From Pseudomonas sp. ACM7 (lineage in GTDB: Bacteria > Pseudomonadota > Gammaproteobacteria > Pseudomonadales > Pseudomonadaceae), in contig NZ_CP024866.1 of the NCBI RefSeq assembly GCF_004136015.1, forward strand, positions 3,301,650-3,365,649: 64,000 nucleotides of DNA. The letters run 5' to 3'. The notes beneath the pieces were generated by a model. That model was not told where the DNA came from. It made no database searches and worked only from the letters and a program-made list of their open reading frames with translations. Of this stretch, positions 40,941 through 49,662 are shown piece after piece. The first letter of the stretch is position 1. Every line of letters begins with the position of its first letter. The position numbers and the translations under genes were made by a program.

Positions 40941-41570
40941 GTGATCCGTGTACTGGTAGCCGAAGACCACACCATCGTCCGCGAAGGCATCAAGCAATTG
41001 ATCGGCCTGGCCAAGGATTTGCTGGTGGTAGGGGAGGCGAGCAATGGCGAGCAGTTGCTCGAGACCTTGCGCCATGTTCCCTGCGAAGTGGTCTTGCTGG
41101 ACATCTCCATGCCCGGGGTTAACGGTCTGGAGGCGATTCCAAGGATTCGTGCGCTGAACAATCCGCCGGCGATTCTGGTGTTGTCGATGCACGACGAAGC
41201 GCAAATGGCCGCCCGTGCGTTGAAGGTCGGCGCTGCGGGTTATGCGACGAAGGATAGCGATCCGGCGCTGCTGCTGACGGCGATCCGCAAGGTCGCGGCG
41301 GGCGGGCGCTACATCGACCCGGACCTGGCCGACCGCATGGTCTTTGAAGTCGGCCTGACCGATTCGCGGCCGTTGCACTCGTTGCTGTCCGAGCGCGAAT
41401 TCTCGGTATTCGAACGCCTGGCCCAGGGCGCCAACGTCAACGACATCGCCCAGCAACTGGCCTTGAGCAGCAAAACCATCAGCACCCACAAGGCGCGGCT
41501 GATGCAGAAACTCAACATCACCTCCCTGGCGGAACTGGTGAAGTACGCCATGGAGCACAAACTGCTCTGA
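40941..41570 (+). CDS. agtR: AgtR-like NarL/FixJ response regulator (209 aa), GTG start
   Basis: The receiver domain starts IRVLVAEDHTIVREGIKQL; the phosphoacceptor is Asp54 (VVLLDISMPGVNG) and the switch residues are present. The C-terminal LuxR-type HTH reads LSEREFSVFERLAQGANVND and STHKARLMQKL. GTG 40941 has GGAG 7 bases upstream and gives the normal N-terminus; the longer frame enters the REP doublet and is not coding. It pairs with the upstream kinase. Confidence 0.9.
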   Translation: MIRVLVAEDHTIVREGIKQLIGLAKDLLVVGEASNGEQLLETLRHVPCEVVLLDISMPGVNGLEAIPRIRALNNPPAILVLSMHDEAQMAARALKVGAAGYATKDSDPALLLTAIRKVAAGGRYIDPDLADRMVFEVGLTDSRPLHSLLSEREFSVFERLAQGANVNDIAQQLALSSKTISTHKARLMQKLNITSLAELVKYAMEHKLL

Positions 41571-41588
41571 TGCGGCACGCGATCCCGT

Positions 41589-41677
41589 GTAGGAGCTGCC
41601 GAAGGCTGCGATCTTTTGATCGTGATCTACAGCGATAGTGAGGGCGCCAAAAGATCGCAGCCTTCGGCAGCTCCTAC
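41589..41677. repeat. REP doublet, AAAAGATCGCAGCC type
   Basis: Inverted arms from GTAGGAGCTGCCGAAGGCTG (41589) to CAGCTCCTAC (41677) surround a spacer of about 27 bases. It lies downstream of agtR. The remaining gap up to 41913 should hold the agtA promoter, but I cannot mark one with confidence. Confidence 0.9.
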
Positions 41678-41913
41678 ATGACCGCGTCCGCGTATCCATT
41701 TGCGACATACCTTTAAAGCTGCTTTCGCCCGTTCTTGCGGCTTGCAGCTTCAAGATTGCCGCTGCCCCTATCCAATCCCGCCATCCTTGTAGGGCAATCC
41801 CTACCCCCAACCTTCCATCCCGCTGAGGCGATTCTCTCCTGCGCCCCGATTTGCGTGGTCAGCAGCGTCCACTAGGCTTAGTCCACAGCAGTCATCACAA
41901 CAAAGGTGTGGGT
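41678..41913. promoter_or_regulatory. Upstream region of the Agt transporter operon
   Basis: This gene-free stretch separates the REP doublet from agtA and must contain the transporter promoter and any AgtR binding site. A ribosome site AAAGGTG lies just before ATG 41914. No clear palindrome or -35/-10 pair was found by eye. Confidence 0.45.
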
Positions 41914-43038
41914 ATGAGCCAGGTCGATTCAAGCGCAGGGGCCAATGACATTCTGGTCAGCTTTCGTGGAGTGCAAAAAAGCTACGACGGCGAGAACCTG
42001 ATCGTCAAAGACCTCAACCTGGATATTCGCAAAGGCGAATTCCTCACTTTGCTCGGGCCCTCCGGCTCCGGCAAGACCACCAGCCTGATGATGCTCGCCG
42101 GTTTCGAAACGCCGACCGCTGGCGAAATCCAGCTGGCCGGGCGTTCCATCAACAACGTGCCGCCACACAAACGCGACATCGGCATGGTGTTCCAGAACTA
42201 CGCGTTGTTCCCGCACATGACGGTCGCCGAGAACCTGGCATTCCCGCTGACCGTGCGCGGCCTGAACAAGAGCGATGTCAGCGACAAGGTCAAAAAAGTC
42301 CTGAGCATGGTTCAGCTCGACACCTTCGCCCAGCGTTATCCGGCACAACTGTCCGGCGGTCAGCAGCAGCGTGTGGCCCTGGCCCGCGCCTTGGTGTTCG
42401 AACCGCAACTGGTGCTGATGGACGAGCCCCTCGGTGCACTCGACAAACAACTGCGTGAACACATGCAGATGGAAATCAAGCACCTGCACCAGCGCCTCGG
42501 CGTGACCGTAGTCTACGTGACCCACGACCAGGGCGAAGCCCTGACCATGTCCGACCGCGTTGCCGTGTTCCACCAGGGCGAGATTCAGCAGATCGCGCCG
42601 CCGCGCACTTTGTACGAAGAGCCGAAAAACACCTTCGTCGCCAACTTCATTGGCGAGAACAACCGCCTCAATGGCCGCTTGCACAGCCAGACCGGCGACC
42701 GCTGCATCGTCGAACTCGGTCGTGGTGAAAAGGTTGAAGCGCTGGCGGTCAACGTCGGCAAGACCGGCGAACCCGTCACGCTGTCGATTCGCCCGGAACG
42801 CGTCAGCCTCAACGGCTCCAGCGAGTCCTGCGTCAACCGCTTCTCCGGGCGGGTGGCGGAATTCATCTATCTGGGCGACCACGTCCGGGTTCGCCTGGAA
42901 GTCTGCGGCAAGACCGATTTTTTTGTGAAACAACCGATTGCCGAGCTCGATCCCGCGCTGGCCGTCGGCGACGTGGTACCGCTTGGCTGGCAGGTCGAAC
43001 ACGTTCGCGCGCTCGACCCACTTCTGGAGGCGCATTGA
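41914..43038 (+). CDS. agtA: ABC importer ATPase, polyamine/aminovalerate type (374 aa)
   Basis: This is an ATPase of the PotA family with Walker A LLGPSGSGKTTSL, Q-loop VFQNYALFPHMTV, signature LSGGQQQRVALARAL, Walker B LVLMDEPLGALD and a C-terminal TOBE domain. Together with the next three genes it forms a complete importer. Position after the AgtSR-like pair matches agtABCD of P. aeruginosa, reported to import delta-aminovalerate and GABA. ATG 41914 follows AAAGGTG; the longer frame upstream is not supported. Confidence 0.88.
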   Translation: MSQVDSSAGANDILVSFRGVQKSYDGENLIVKDLNLDIRKGEFLTLLGPSGSGKTTSLMMLAGFETPTAGEIQLAGRSINNVPPHKRDIGMVFQNYALFPHMTVAENLAFPLTVRGLNKSDVSDKVKKVLSMVQLDTFAQRYPAQLSGGQQQRVALARALVFEPQLVLMDEPLGALDKQLREHMQMEIKHLHQRLGVTVVYVTHDQGEALTMSDRVAVFHQGEIQQIAPPRTLYEEPKNTFVANFIGENNRLNGRLHSQTGDRCIVELGRGEKVEALAVNVGKTGEPVTLSIRPERVSLNGSSESCVNRFSGRVAEFIYLGDHVRVRLEVCGKTDFFVKQPIAELDPALAVGDVVPLGWQVEHVRALDPLLEAH

Positions 43039-43088
43039 TCGCCCCCCTGCTTCAACAACACCAACCCTGCACGTGGAGAGAACAATAA

Positions 43089-44132
43089 ATGTTGAGATCC
43101 CTGAAATTCACCGCTTTGGTCATGGGCATGATCGGCGCGGCACACGCAATGGCGGCGGGCCCGGACCTGACCGTGGTGTCCTTTGGCGGGGCGAACAAGG
43201 CGGCGCAGGTCAAAGCCTTCTACGCACCGTGGGAAGCGGCAGGTAACGGCAAGATCGTGGCGGGCGAGTACAACGGCGAGATGGCCAAGGTCAAAGCCAT
43301 GGTCGACACCAAAAGCGTGTCCTGGGACCTGGTAGAAGTTGAATCGCCAGAACTGTCCCGTGGTTGCGACGAAGACATGTTCGAGCAGCTGGATCCGAAG
43401 CTGTTCGGCAAGTCCGAAGACTACGTCAAAGGCGCCATCCAGCCATGCGGCGTGGGCTTCTTCGTGTGGTCGACCGTGCTGGCCTACAACGCCGACAAAC
43501 TGGCTTCCGCACCGACTAGCTGGGTAGATTTCTGGGACACCAAGAAATTCCCGGGCAAGCGCGGCCTGCGTAAAGGCGCCAAGTACACCCTGGAATTCGC
43601 TCTGATGGCCGACGGCGTTGCGCCGAAAGACGTCTACAAAGTGCTGGCCGGCAAAGATGGCCAGGACCGCGCGTTCAAGAAGCTTGATGAGCTGAAACCA
43701 AGCATCCAGTGGTGGGAAGCCGGCGCGCAACCGCCGCAGTACCTCGCTTCCGGCGACGTGGTCATGAGCTCGGCCTACAACGGCCGGATCGCTGCCGTGC
43801 AGAAAGAAAGCAACCTGAAAGTCGTGTGGAATGGCGGTATCTACGACTTCGACGCATGGGCCATCCCGAAAGGTCTGGATAAAGCACGCGCTGAAGCGGC
43901 GAAGAAATTCATCGCGTTCTCGGTGATGCCGCAGCAGCAGAAGACCTACTCGGAAAACATCGCCTACGGCCCGGCCAACACCCAAGCCGTACCGTTGCTG
44001 GCCAAGGATGTCCTCAAAGACATGCCGACCACCCCGGAAAACATCGCCAACCAGGTGCAGATCGACGTCAGCTTCTGGGCTGACAACGGCGAGCAACTGG
44101 AACAGCGCTTCAATTCCTGGGCTGCGAAGTAA
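43089..44132 (+). CDS. agtB: Periplasmic substrate-binding protein of the importer (347 aa)
   Basis: A signal peptide (MLRSLKFTALVMGMIGAAHA) precedes a PotD/SpuD-like binding fold (PDLTVVSFGGANKAAQVKAF ... VMSSAYNGRIA). It delivers a small amine or amino acid to the AgtC/AgtD permease. GGAGAG lies upstream of ATG 43089. It follows agtA after 50 bp and is separated from agtC by a REP doublet. PAO1 has a second binding-protein gene (PA0602) in this locus that is absent here. Confidence 0.88.
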   Translation: MLRSLKFTALVMGMIGAAHAMAAGPDLTVVSFGGANKAAQVKAFYAPWEAAGNGKIVAGEYNGEMAKVKAMVDTKSVSWDLVEVESPELSRGCDEDMFEQLDPKLFGKSEDYVKGAIQPCGVGFFVWSTVLAYNADKLASAPTSWVDFWDTKKFPGKRGLRKGAKYTLEFALMADGVAPKDVYKVLAGKDGQDRAFKKLDELKPSIQWWEAGAQPPQYLASGDVVMSSAYNGRIAAVQKESNLKVVWNGGIYDFDAWAIPKGLDKARAEAAKKFIAFSVMPQQQKTYSENIAYGPANTQAVPLLAKDVLKDMPTTPENIANQVQIDVSFWADNGEQLEQRFNSWAAK

Positions 44133-44164
44133 GCAATACCCTGTGGTTTGAACACCGCAATCCT

Positions 44165-44254
44165 TGTGGGAGCGAGCTTGCTCGCGATAGCAGTGGGTCA
44201 GTCAACATTGATGTTGAATGTAATGCCCCCATCGCGAGCAAGCTCGCTCCCACA
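44165..44254. repeat. REP doublet, GCGAGCAAGCTCGCTCCCACA type
   Basis: Arms 44165-44187 and 44232-44254 are inverted copies of a 23-base sequence (TGTGGGAGCGAGCTTGCTCG plus CGA). It lies inside the transporter operon, between agtB and agtC, where it could stabilise the 3' end of the agtB message. Confidence 0.92.
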
Positions 44255-44301
44255 GGTTGTTTGTATGCCTCTGCAACGATCAAAGATTTCCGGAGTACGC
44301 C

Positions 44302-45549
44302 ATGGCCACCGCCATTCCCCTGAACGCGGGCACCGACCCCACCTTGAAGCAGCGGCTCAAGCACGCCGAGCGGATCAACCGCTGGAAAGCACAAGCCTTG
44401 ATCGCGCCATTGGTGTTGTTTCTGTTGCTGGTGTTTCTGGTGCCCATCGTGGCGCTGCTCTACAAAAGCGTCGGTAACCCGGAAGTGGTCGGCGGCATGC
44501 CGCGCACCGTGGCGGCTATCGCCAGTTGGGATGGCCGAGGCCTGCCCGCTGAACCGGTTTACAAGGCCGCAAGCGAAGACCTCGCTGAAGCCCGCAAGAA
44601 TCAGACCCTGGGCGATTTGTCCAAGCGCTTGAACATGGAGTTGGCCGGCTACCGCAGCCTGCTGACCAAAACCGCACGTGCCTTACCGTTCGCCACCGAA
44701 CCGGCCTCCTATAAAGAAGCGCTGGAAGGTCTCGACGAGCGCTGGGGCGACCCGGCCTACTGGCAAGCCGTGCGCCGCAACACCAGCAGCATCACGCCTT
44801 ATTACTTGCTGGCGGCAGTCGATCACCGTATCGACGACCTCGGCGAAATCGCCCCGGCCACGCCCGATCAGGCAATCTACCTCGACATCTTTGCCCGGAC
44901 GTTCTGGATGGGGCTGGTCATCACCGTGATCTGCCTGCTGCTGGCGTATCCGTTGGCCTACCTGTTGGCGAACCTGCCGTCACGGCAAAGCAACTTGCTG
45001 ATGATTCTGGTGCTGCTGCCGTTCTGGACCTCGATCCTGGTGCGGGTCGCCGCGTGGATCGTGTTGCTGCAATCGGGTGGCTTGATCAACAGCGGCCTCA
45101 TGGCGATGGGCATCATCGATAAACCGCTGGAGCTGGTGTTCAACCGCACCGGGGTTTACATCTCCATGGTGCACATCCTGCTGCCGTTCATGATTCTGCC
45201 GATCTACAGCGTGATGAAAGGCATCTCGCCGACTTACATGCGGGCCGCGATTTCCCTCGGCTGCCACCCGTTCGCCAGTTTCTGGCGGGTGTACTTCCCG
45301 CAGACCTATGCCGGTGTCGGCGCCGGTTGCCTGTTGGTGTTCATCCTCGCCATCGGCTACTACATCACCCCGGCCTTGCTGGGCAGCCCGAACGATCAGA
45401 TGGTCAGTTACTTCGTCGCCTTCTACACCAACACCAGCATCAACTGGGGCATGGCGACCGCACTCGGTGGGCTGCTGCTGTTGGCGACCGTGGTGCTTTA
45501 TCTGATTTACAGCTGGCTGGTGGGCGCCAGTCGCCTGCGCCTGAGCTAA
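44302..45549 (+). CDS. agtC: ABC importer permease 1 (415 aa)
   Basis: A PotB-type permease with an extended N-terminal periplasmic loop (residues about 55-190) between the first and second transmembrane helices. The EAA-type motif is AAISLGCHPFASFWRVYFPQ near residue 315. ATG 44302 follows CGGAG; the longer upstream frame runs out of the REP region. agtD follows after 12 bp. Confidence 0.88.
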   Translation: MATAIPLNAGTDPTLKQRLKHAERINRWKAQALIAPLVLFLLLVFLVPIVALLYKSVGNPEVVGGMPRTVAAIASWDGRGLPAEPVYKAASEDLAEARKNQTLGDLSKRLNMELAGYRSLLTKTARALPFATEPASYKEALEGLDERWGDPAYWQAVRRNTSSITPYYLLAAVDHRIDDLGEIAPATPDQAIYLDIFARTFWMGLVITVICLLLAYPLAYLLANLPSRQSNLLMILVLLPFWTSILVRVAAWIVLLQSGGLINSGLMAMGIIDKPLELVFNRTGVYISMVHILLPFMILPIYSVMKGISPTYMRAAISLGCHPFASFWRVYFPQTYAGVGAGCLLVFILAIGYYITPALLGSPNDQMVSYFVAFYTNTSINWGMATALGGLLLLATVVLYLIYSWLVGASRLRLS

Positions 45550-45561
45550 GGGGAGAACGAA

Positions 45562-46386
45562 ATGCTGAGTCCTTATATGTCGCCCATTGAGCGGGTGTGG
45601 TTCTACAGTTTGCGCATTCTCTGCGGGCTGGTTCTGTTGTTCCTGATCCTGCCGGTGCTGGTGATCATTCCGCTGTCGTTCAACTCCGGGAGTTTTCTGG
45701 TGTACCCGTTGCAAGGCTTTTCGCTGCACTGGTACCAGGATTTTTTCGCTTCGGCCGAGTGGATGCGTTCGCTGAAGAACAGCATCATCGTTGCTCCGGC
45801 GGCGACGGTGTTGGCGATGATCTTCGGTACGCTGGCGGCCATCGGCCTGACGCGGGGCGACTTCCCCTGCAAGCCGCTGGTGATGGCGCTGGTGATTTCG
45901 CCGATGGTGGTACCGGTAGTGATCATTGGTGTGGCCAGTTACCTGACCTTTGCCCCGCTGGGATTTGGCAACAGCTATATCTCGCTGATCGTCGTGCACG
46001 CCGTATTGGGCGTGCCGTTTGTGATCATCACGGTGTCGGCGACGTTGCAGGGGTTCAATCAGAATCTGGTGCGTGCTGCTGCGAGCCTGGGTGCTTCGCC
46101 GCTGACGGCGTTCCGTCGAGTGACCTTGCCGCTGATTGCTCCTGGCGTGATTTCCGGTGCGCTGTTTGCCTTCGCCACTTCGTTCGATGAAGTGGTGGTG
46201 ACGCTGTTCCTCGCCGGTCCTGAACAAGCGACCCTGCCACGGCAGATGTTCAGCGGCATCCGCGAAAACCTCAGCCCGACCATCGCGGCGGCTGCAACGC
46301 TGTTGATTGCCTTCTCGGTGATCCTGCTGCTGACCCTCGAGTGGCTGCGCGGCCGTAGCGAAAAACTGCGCACTTCACAGGTCTGA
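45562..46386 (+). CDS. agtD: ABC importer permease 2 (274 aa)
   Basis: A PotC-type permease with six predicted helices and EAA motif AASLGASPLTAFRRVTLPLI near residue 175. AAGGGGAG precedes the start. It completes the ATPase, binding protein and two-permease set and is the last gene of the operon; a REP doublet follows. Confidence 0.9.
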   Translation: MLSPYMSPIERVWFYSLRILCGLVLLFLILPVLVIIPLSFNSGSFLVYPLQGFSLHWYQDFFASAEWMRSLKNSIIVAPAATVLAMIFGTLAAIGLTRGDFPCKPLVMALVISPMVVPVVIIGVASYLTFAPLGFGNSYISLIVVHAVLGVPFVIITVSATLQGFNQNLVRAAASLGASPLTAFRRVTLPLIAPGVISGALFAFATSFDEVVVTLFLAGPEQATLPRQMFSGIRENLSPTIAAAATLLIAFSVILLLTLEWLRGRSEKLRTSQV

Positions 46387-46394
46387 CCCGATCC

Positions 46395-46493
46395 CTGTAG
46401 GAGCTGTCGAGTGAAACGAGGCTGCGATCTTTTGATCTTGATTTCCTTAAGATCACAAGATCGCAGCCTCGTTTCACTCGACAGCTCCTACAG
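46395..46493. repeat. REP doublet, variant with AGTGAAACGAGG core
   Basis: The doublet runs from CTGTAGGAGCTGTCGAGTGA (46395) to its complement ending CTCCTACAG (46493). The outer ends match the GATCTTTTG...GTAGGAGCTG class, but the inner stem (TCGAGTGAAACGAGG) is different and also self-complementary. Confidence 0.88.
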
Positions 46494-46605
46494 GGGTTTT
46501 GTGTGGTATTCGAGATGTTTGGTCATTCACGGCCTGAATAGCAGACAAACTCCAATCCCCAGCTACTCTTGTGCCCAGCTCCCCTATCTATAAGAGGCTG
46601 CGCAC

Positions 46606-47754
46606 ATGAGTCTTTCCTCTTTCAAAATCGCTCACAAACTGATCACCGGCGCCGGTGCCATCGAGCAACTGGCGGCTGAACTGACACGCCTGGACATCGA
46701 CAACCCGTTGATCGTCACCGACGCCGCACTGGTCAAGTCCGGCACGGTCGAGCTGGCGCTGGCGCAGCTGGGCAATAGAGCCTACGAAATTTTCGACCGT
46801 GTGCTGCCAGACCCGGAAATCGCCATCGTCGAAGACTGCATGCGGGTCTACCGCGAAGGCGGGCACGACGGACTGATCGGCCTGGGCGGCGGCAGTGCCA
46901 TCGACATCGCTAAAAGTGTCGCGGCCTACGCCGGTTATCACGGGGCGCTGGAGGATCTGTTCGGCATCGATCAGGTGCCGCGCAAAGGCCCGCCGCTGAT
47001 CGCCATTCCGACCACCGCGGGCACCGGCTCGGAAGTCACTAACGTGGCGATCCTCTCCGACAAGGTCGCGCAGCTGAAGAAAGGCATCGTCAGCGACTAT
47101 CTATTACCGGACGTGGCGCTGGTCAGCCCGCAAATGACCCTGACCTGTCCACGCAGTGTCACTGCCGCCAGTGGCGTCGATGCACTGGTGCACGCCATCG
47201 AATCCTATCTGTCATTGAACGCCTCACCGATTACCGACGCGCTGGCCATCGGCGCCATCAAGCTCATCGCCAAGGCGCTGCCCAAGGCTTACGCCAATCC
47301 GTCCAATCTCCAGGCCCGCGAAGACATGGCTACCGCCAGCCTGATGGCCGGCATGGCGTTTGGTAATGCCGGGGTCGGCGCGGTGCACGCGCTGGCGTAT
47401 CCGCTGGGCGGCCGTTTCAACATTGCCCATGGCGTCAGCAACGCCTTGCTGCTGCCGTATGTCATGACCTGGAACAAAATGGCCTGCGTGGAGCGCATGC
47501 AAGATATCGCCGAGGCCATGGGGGTGAAGACCGCTCATCTGAGCGCCAATGACGCGGCGGACAAGGCCGTAGAGGCGATGACCGAGTTGTGCGCTGCGGT
47601 GGAAATCCCGCCGGGCCTGCGCAGCTTCGGCGTTCCCGAAGACGCCATCCCGGCCATGGCCGTGGAAGCGGCGGGAATTGAGCGCCTGATGCGCAACAAT
47701 CCGCGCAAATTGAGTGCGGTTGATATCGAGAAGATCTACCGAGCGGCTTACTAG
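46606..47754 (+). CDS. Iron-containing (group III) alcohol dehydrogenase (382 aa)
   Basis: NAD-dependent alcohol dehydrogenase with GLGGGSAIDIAKSVA (nucleotide-binding), TTAGTGSEVTNVAI and the iron ligands in ASGVDALVHAIESY (Asp, His) and GAVHALAYPLGGRFNIAHGV (two His). Substrate unknown; family members reduce or oxidise short-chain alcohols or diols. It has its own upstream gap after a REP doublet. PAO1 lacks a gene of this kind at this point as far as I recall. Its stop codon TAG is the first part of the left arm of a 266-bp inverted-repeat element. Confidence 0.93.
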   Translation: MSLSSFKIAHKLITGAGAIEQLAAELTRLDIDNPLIVTDAALVKSGTVELALAQLGNRAYEIFDRVLPDPEIAIVEDCMRVYREGGHDGLIGLGGGSAIDIAKSVAAYAGYHGALEDLFGIDQVPRKGPPLIAIPTTAGTGSEVTNVAILSDKVAQLKKGIVSDYLLPDVALVSPQMTLTCPRSVTAASGVDALVHAIESYLSLNASPITDALAIGAIKLIAKALPKAYANPSNLQAREDMATASLMAGMAFGNAGVGAVHALAYPLGGRFNIAHGVSNALLLPYVMTWNKMACVERMQDIAEAMGVKTAHLSANDAADKAVEAMTELCAAVEIPPGLRSFGVPEDAIPAMAVEAAGIERLMRNNPRKLSAVDIEKIYRAAY

Positions 47755-48019
47755 GGCCTGCCATCCATTATTTTCTGTGCCGCGCCGGGTCTGCTGTTGC
47801 GCAGGGCAAGGCGCGAGGAGCGTGGTTTGGTCATTCCAAATAAGCACCGAGCAACGCAGCCCTGCGCAACAGCAGGCCCGGCCCTTCGGGTTGTGTCTGA
47901 AAGCGGGCCAGGCTGCGTTGCAGTCCTTGGCAAGGGAACAACCATTACCGGCGGACTGCGCCTTGCCTGGCCCGCTTTCAGACGACAACGCGACACAGAA
48001 AATAATGGATGGCAGGCCC
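47754..48019. mobile_element. MITE-like element with perfect 26-bp terminal inverted repeats
   Basis: The ends 47754-47779 and 47994-48019 are exact inverted copies (GGGCCTGCCATCCATTATTT plus TCTGTG). Between them lie two more perfect inverted pairs: 47791-47807 with 47859-47875 (17 bp, extendable with one mismatch), and 47895-47913 with 47965-47983 (19 bp). The element therefore folds into an outer stem with two inner hairpins. No coding frame is present. It fits a non-autonomous transposon-derived element or a structured RNA/DNA element. No clear target-site duplication is visible, and the left end covers the last base of the dehydrogenase stop codon. Confidence 0.8.
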
Positions 48020-48101
48020 AATCATCGCGGCCACGGTGCGCGGGTCAAAGCATGAGGTATACAATGCGCGCCATCGTGATTCTGCTCAAAAAAGGTGCGT
48101 C

Positions 48102-48776
48102 ATGCAGCCCTTCGTAATTGCTCCGTCGATTCTCTCCGCCGACTTCGCCCGCCTGGGTGAAGAAGTGGACAACGTCCTGGCCGCTGGCGCCGACTTCGTG
48201 CACTTCGACGTCATGGACAACCACTACGTGCCGAACCTGACCATCGGCCCGATGGTGTGTGCCGCACTGCGCAAGTACGGCGTGACCGCGCCGATCGACG
48301 CGCACCTGATGGTCAGCCCGGTGGACCGCATCGTCGGTGACTTCATCGAAGCCGGCGCGACCTACATCACTTTTCACCCGGAAGCCTCGCAGCACGTCGA
48401 CCGCTCCCTGCAACTGATCCGCGAAGGTGGCTGCAAGTCGGGCCTGGTGTTCAACCCGGCGACCCCGCTGGACGTGCTCAAGTACGTGATGGACAAGGTC
48501 GACATGATCCTGCTGATGAGCGTCAACCCGGGCTTCGGCGGGCAGAAGTTCATCCCCGGCACCCTCGACAAGCTGCGTGAAGCGAGGGCACTGATCGATG
48601 CTTCCGGCCGTGACATCCGCCTGGAAATCGACGGCGGCGTGAACGTGAATAACATTCGTGAAATCGCCGCTGCTGGCGCTGACACCTTCGTCGCCGGCTC
48701 GGCGATCTTCAATGCGCCGAACTACCAAGAGGTGATTGAAAAGATGCGCTCCGAACTGGCGCTGGCCCGTCCATGA
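48102..48776 (+). CDS. rpe: Ribulose-phosphate 3-epimerase (224 aa)
   Basis: Rpe interconverts ribulose-5-P and xylulose-5-P. Motifs [48 protein letters not shown] and [12 protein letters not shown] identify the TIM-barrel enzyme with its metal-binding His/Asp residues. ATG 48102 follows AAAGGTG; an extension into the inverted-repeat element is not coding. It overlaps gph by 4 bases. Confidence 0.98.
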   Translation: MQPFVIAPSILSADFARLGEEVDNVLAAGADFVHFDVMDNHYVPNLTIGPMVCAALRKYGVTAPIDAHLMVSPVDRIVGDFIEAGATYITFHPEASQHVDRSLQLIREGGCKSGLVFNPATPLDVLKYVMDKVDMILLMSVNPGFGGQKFIPGTLDKLREARALIDASGRDIRLEIDGGVNVNNIREIAAAGADTFVAGSAIFNAPNYQEVIEKMRSELALARP

Positions 48777-49591
48777 GTGGCTTTGAGCAGCTGTTCCCGG
48801 GGTCTCTGCCGCGGCTGGTGATGTTCGATCTGGATGGCACTCTGGTCGATTCGGTCCCCGACCTCGCAGCGGCTGTGGATAACATGCTGCTCAAACTCGG
48901 GCGTCAACCTGCCGGCATCGAATCGGTGCGTGAGTGGGTGGGCAATGGCGTGCACACGCTGGTACGCCGGGCCTTGGCCAACCACATCGACGCCGAGGGT
49001 GTCGATGAGGTCGAGGCCGAGCATGCCCTGGAGCTGTTCAACGGCTTTTACGAGGACGGTCACGAGCTGACGGTGGTTTACCCCGGCGTGCGCGACACCC
49101 TGAAATGGCTGCACAAGCAGGGTGTCGAGATGGCGCTGATCACCAACAAGCCGGAGCGCTTCGTCGCGCCGCTGCTGGATCAGATGAAAATCGGTCGTTA
49201 CTTCCGCTTGATCATCGGCGGCGACACCCTGCCTCAGAAAAAGCCGGACCCGGCAGCGCTGTTTTTCGTGATGAAAATGACCAACATCCCGGCGTCGCAA
49301 TCCTTGTTCGTCGGCGATTCGCGTAGCGACGTGCTGGCGGCGAAAGCGGCGGGGGTCAAATGCGTGGCGCTCAGTTATGGCTATAACCACGGCCGGCCGA
49401 TTGCCGAAGAGTCGCCGGCGCTGGTGATCGACGATCTGCGCAAGTTAATTCCCGGTTGCCTGGATCCGGCCGCTGAGATAACGTTGCCCGACGCTGTTCA
49501 ACCCCCTTCTGGAAACCCCATCGTGGTGGTCACTCGCAAACTCTGGATGAAAGTCATCAAGGCCCTGGCCCGCTGGCGTTGGCGCGCCTGA
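48773..49591 (+). CDS. gph: Phosphoglycolate phosphatase with Trp-rich C-terminal tail (272 aa)
   Basis: A HAD hydrolase with [20 protein letters not shown] (nucleophile Asp), [19 protein letters not shown] and [16 protein letters not shown]. It removes phosphate from 2-phosphoglycolate. After the HAD core an extra segment of about 45 residues ends in [13 protein letters not shown]. The DNA for this tail is nearly duplicated in front of trpG, where no gph exists, and it is Trp-rich and followed by a hairpin and trpE. The tail therefore doubles as a trp leader peptide. Coupled to rpe by a 4-base overlap. Confidence 0.95.
   Translation: MSGFEQLFPGSLPRLVMFDLDGTLVDSVPDLAAAVDNMLLKLGRQPAGIESVREWVGNGVHTLVRRALANHIDAEGVDEVEAEHALELFNGFYEDGHELTVVYPGVRDTLKWLHKQGVEMALITNKPERFVAPLLDQMKIGRYFRLIIGGDTLPQKKPDPAALFFVMKMTNIPASQSLFVGDSRSDVLAAKAAGVKCVALSYGYNHGRPIAEESPALVIDDLRKLIPGCLDPAAEITLPDAVQPPSGNPIVVVTRKLWMKVIKALARWRWRA
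49523..49591 (+). promoter_or_regulatory. trpL: trpE leader peptide (22 codons), nested in frame in the gph 3' end
   Basis: From an internal GTG at 49523 to TGA 49589 a 22-codon peptide ending ARWRWRA contains three Trp codons. A second peptide of the same length and ending exists in front of trpG (53350-53418). Twelve bases after the stop a G+C stem (GCCGG-CATA-CCGGC, 49602-49615) is followed by a weak T run, as in an attenuator. Transcription attenuation of trpE and trpGDC has been reported for P. putida. Here the leader has no separate start needed, because the gph ribosomes already translate it; an internal ATG at 49547 is an alternative start. Confidence 0.6.
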
Positions 49592-49601
49592 CTTGTTCCT
49601 G

Positions 49602-49615
49602 GCCGGCATACCGGC
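49602..49615 (+). terminator. Putative trpE attenuator stem
   Basis: GCCGG-CATA-CCGGC followed by GCGTTTG, located 12 bases after the leader stop and 47 bases before trpE. It is short, and the T run is weak, so termination would be partial. A competing antiterminator is not obvious by eye. Confidence 0.4.
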
Positions 49616-49662
49616 GCGTTTGCATACCTGACTGTTAGACCCTCAAGCCACGAGGCTACCCC

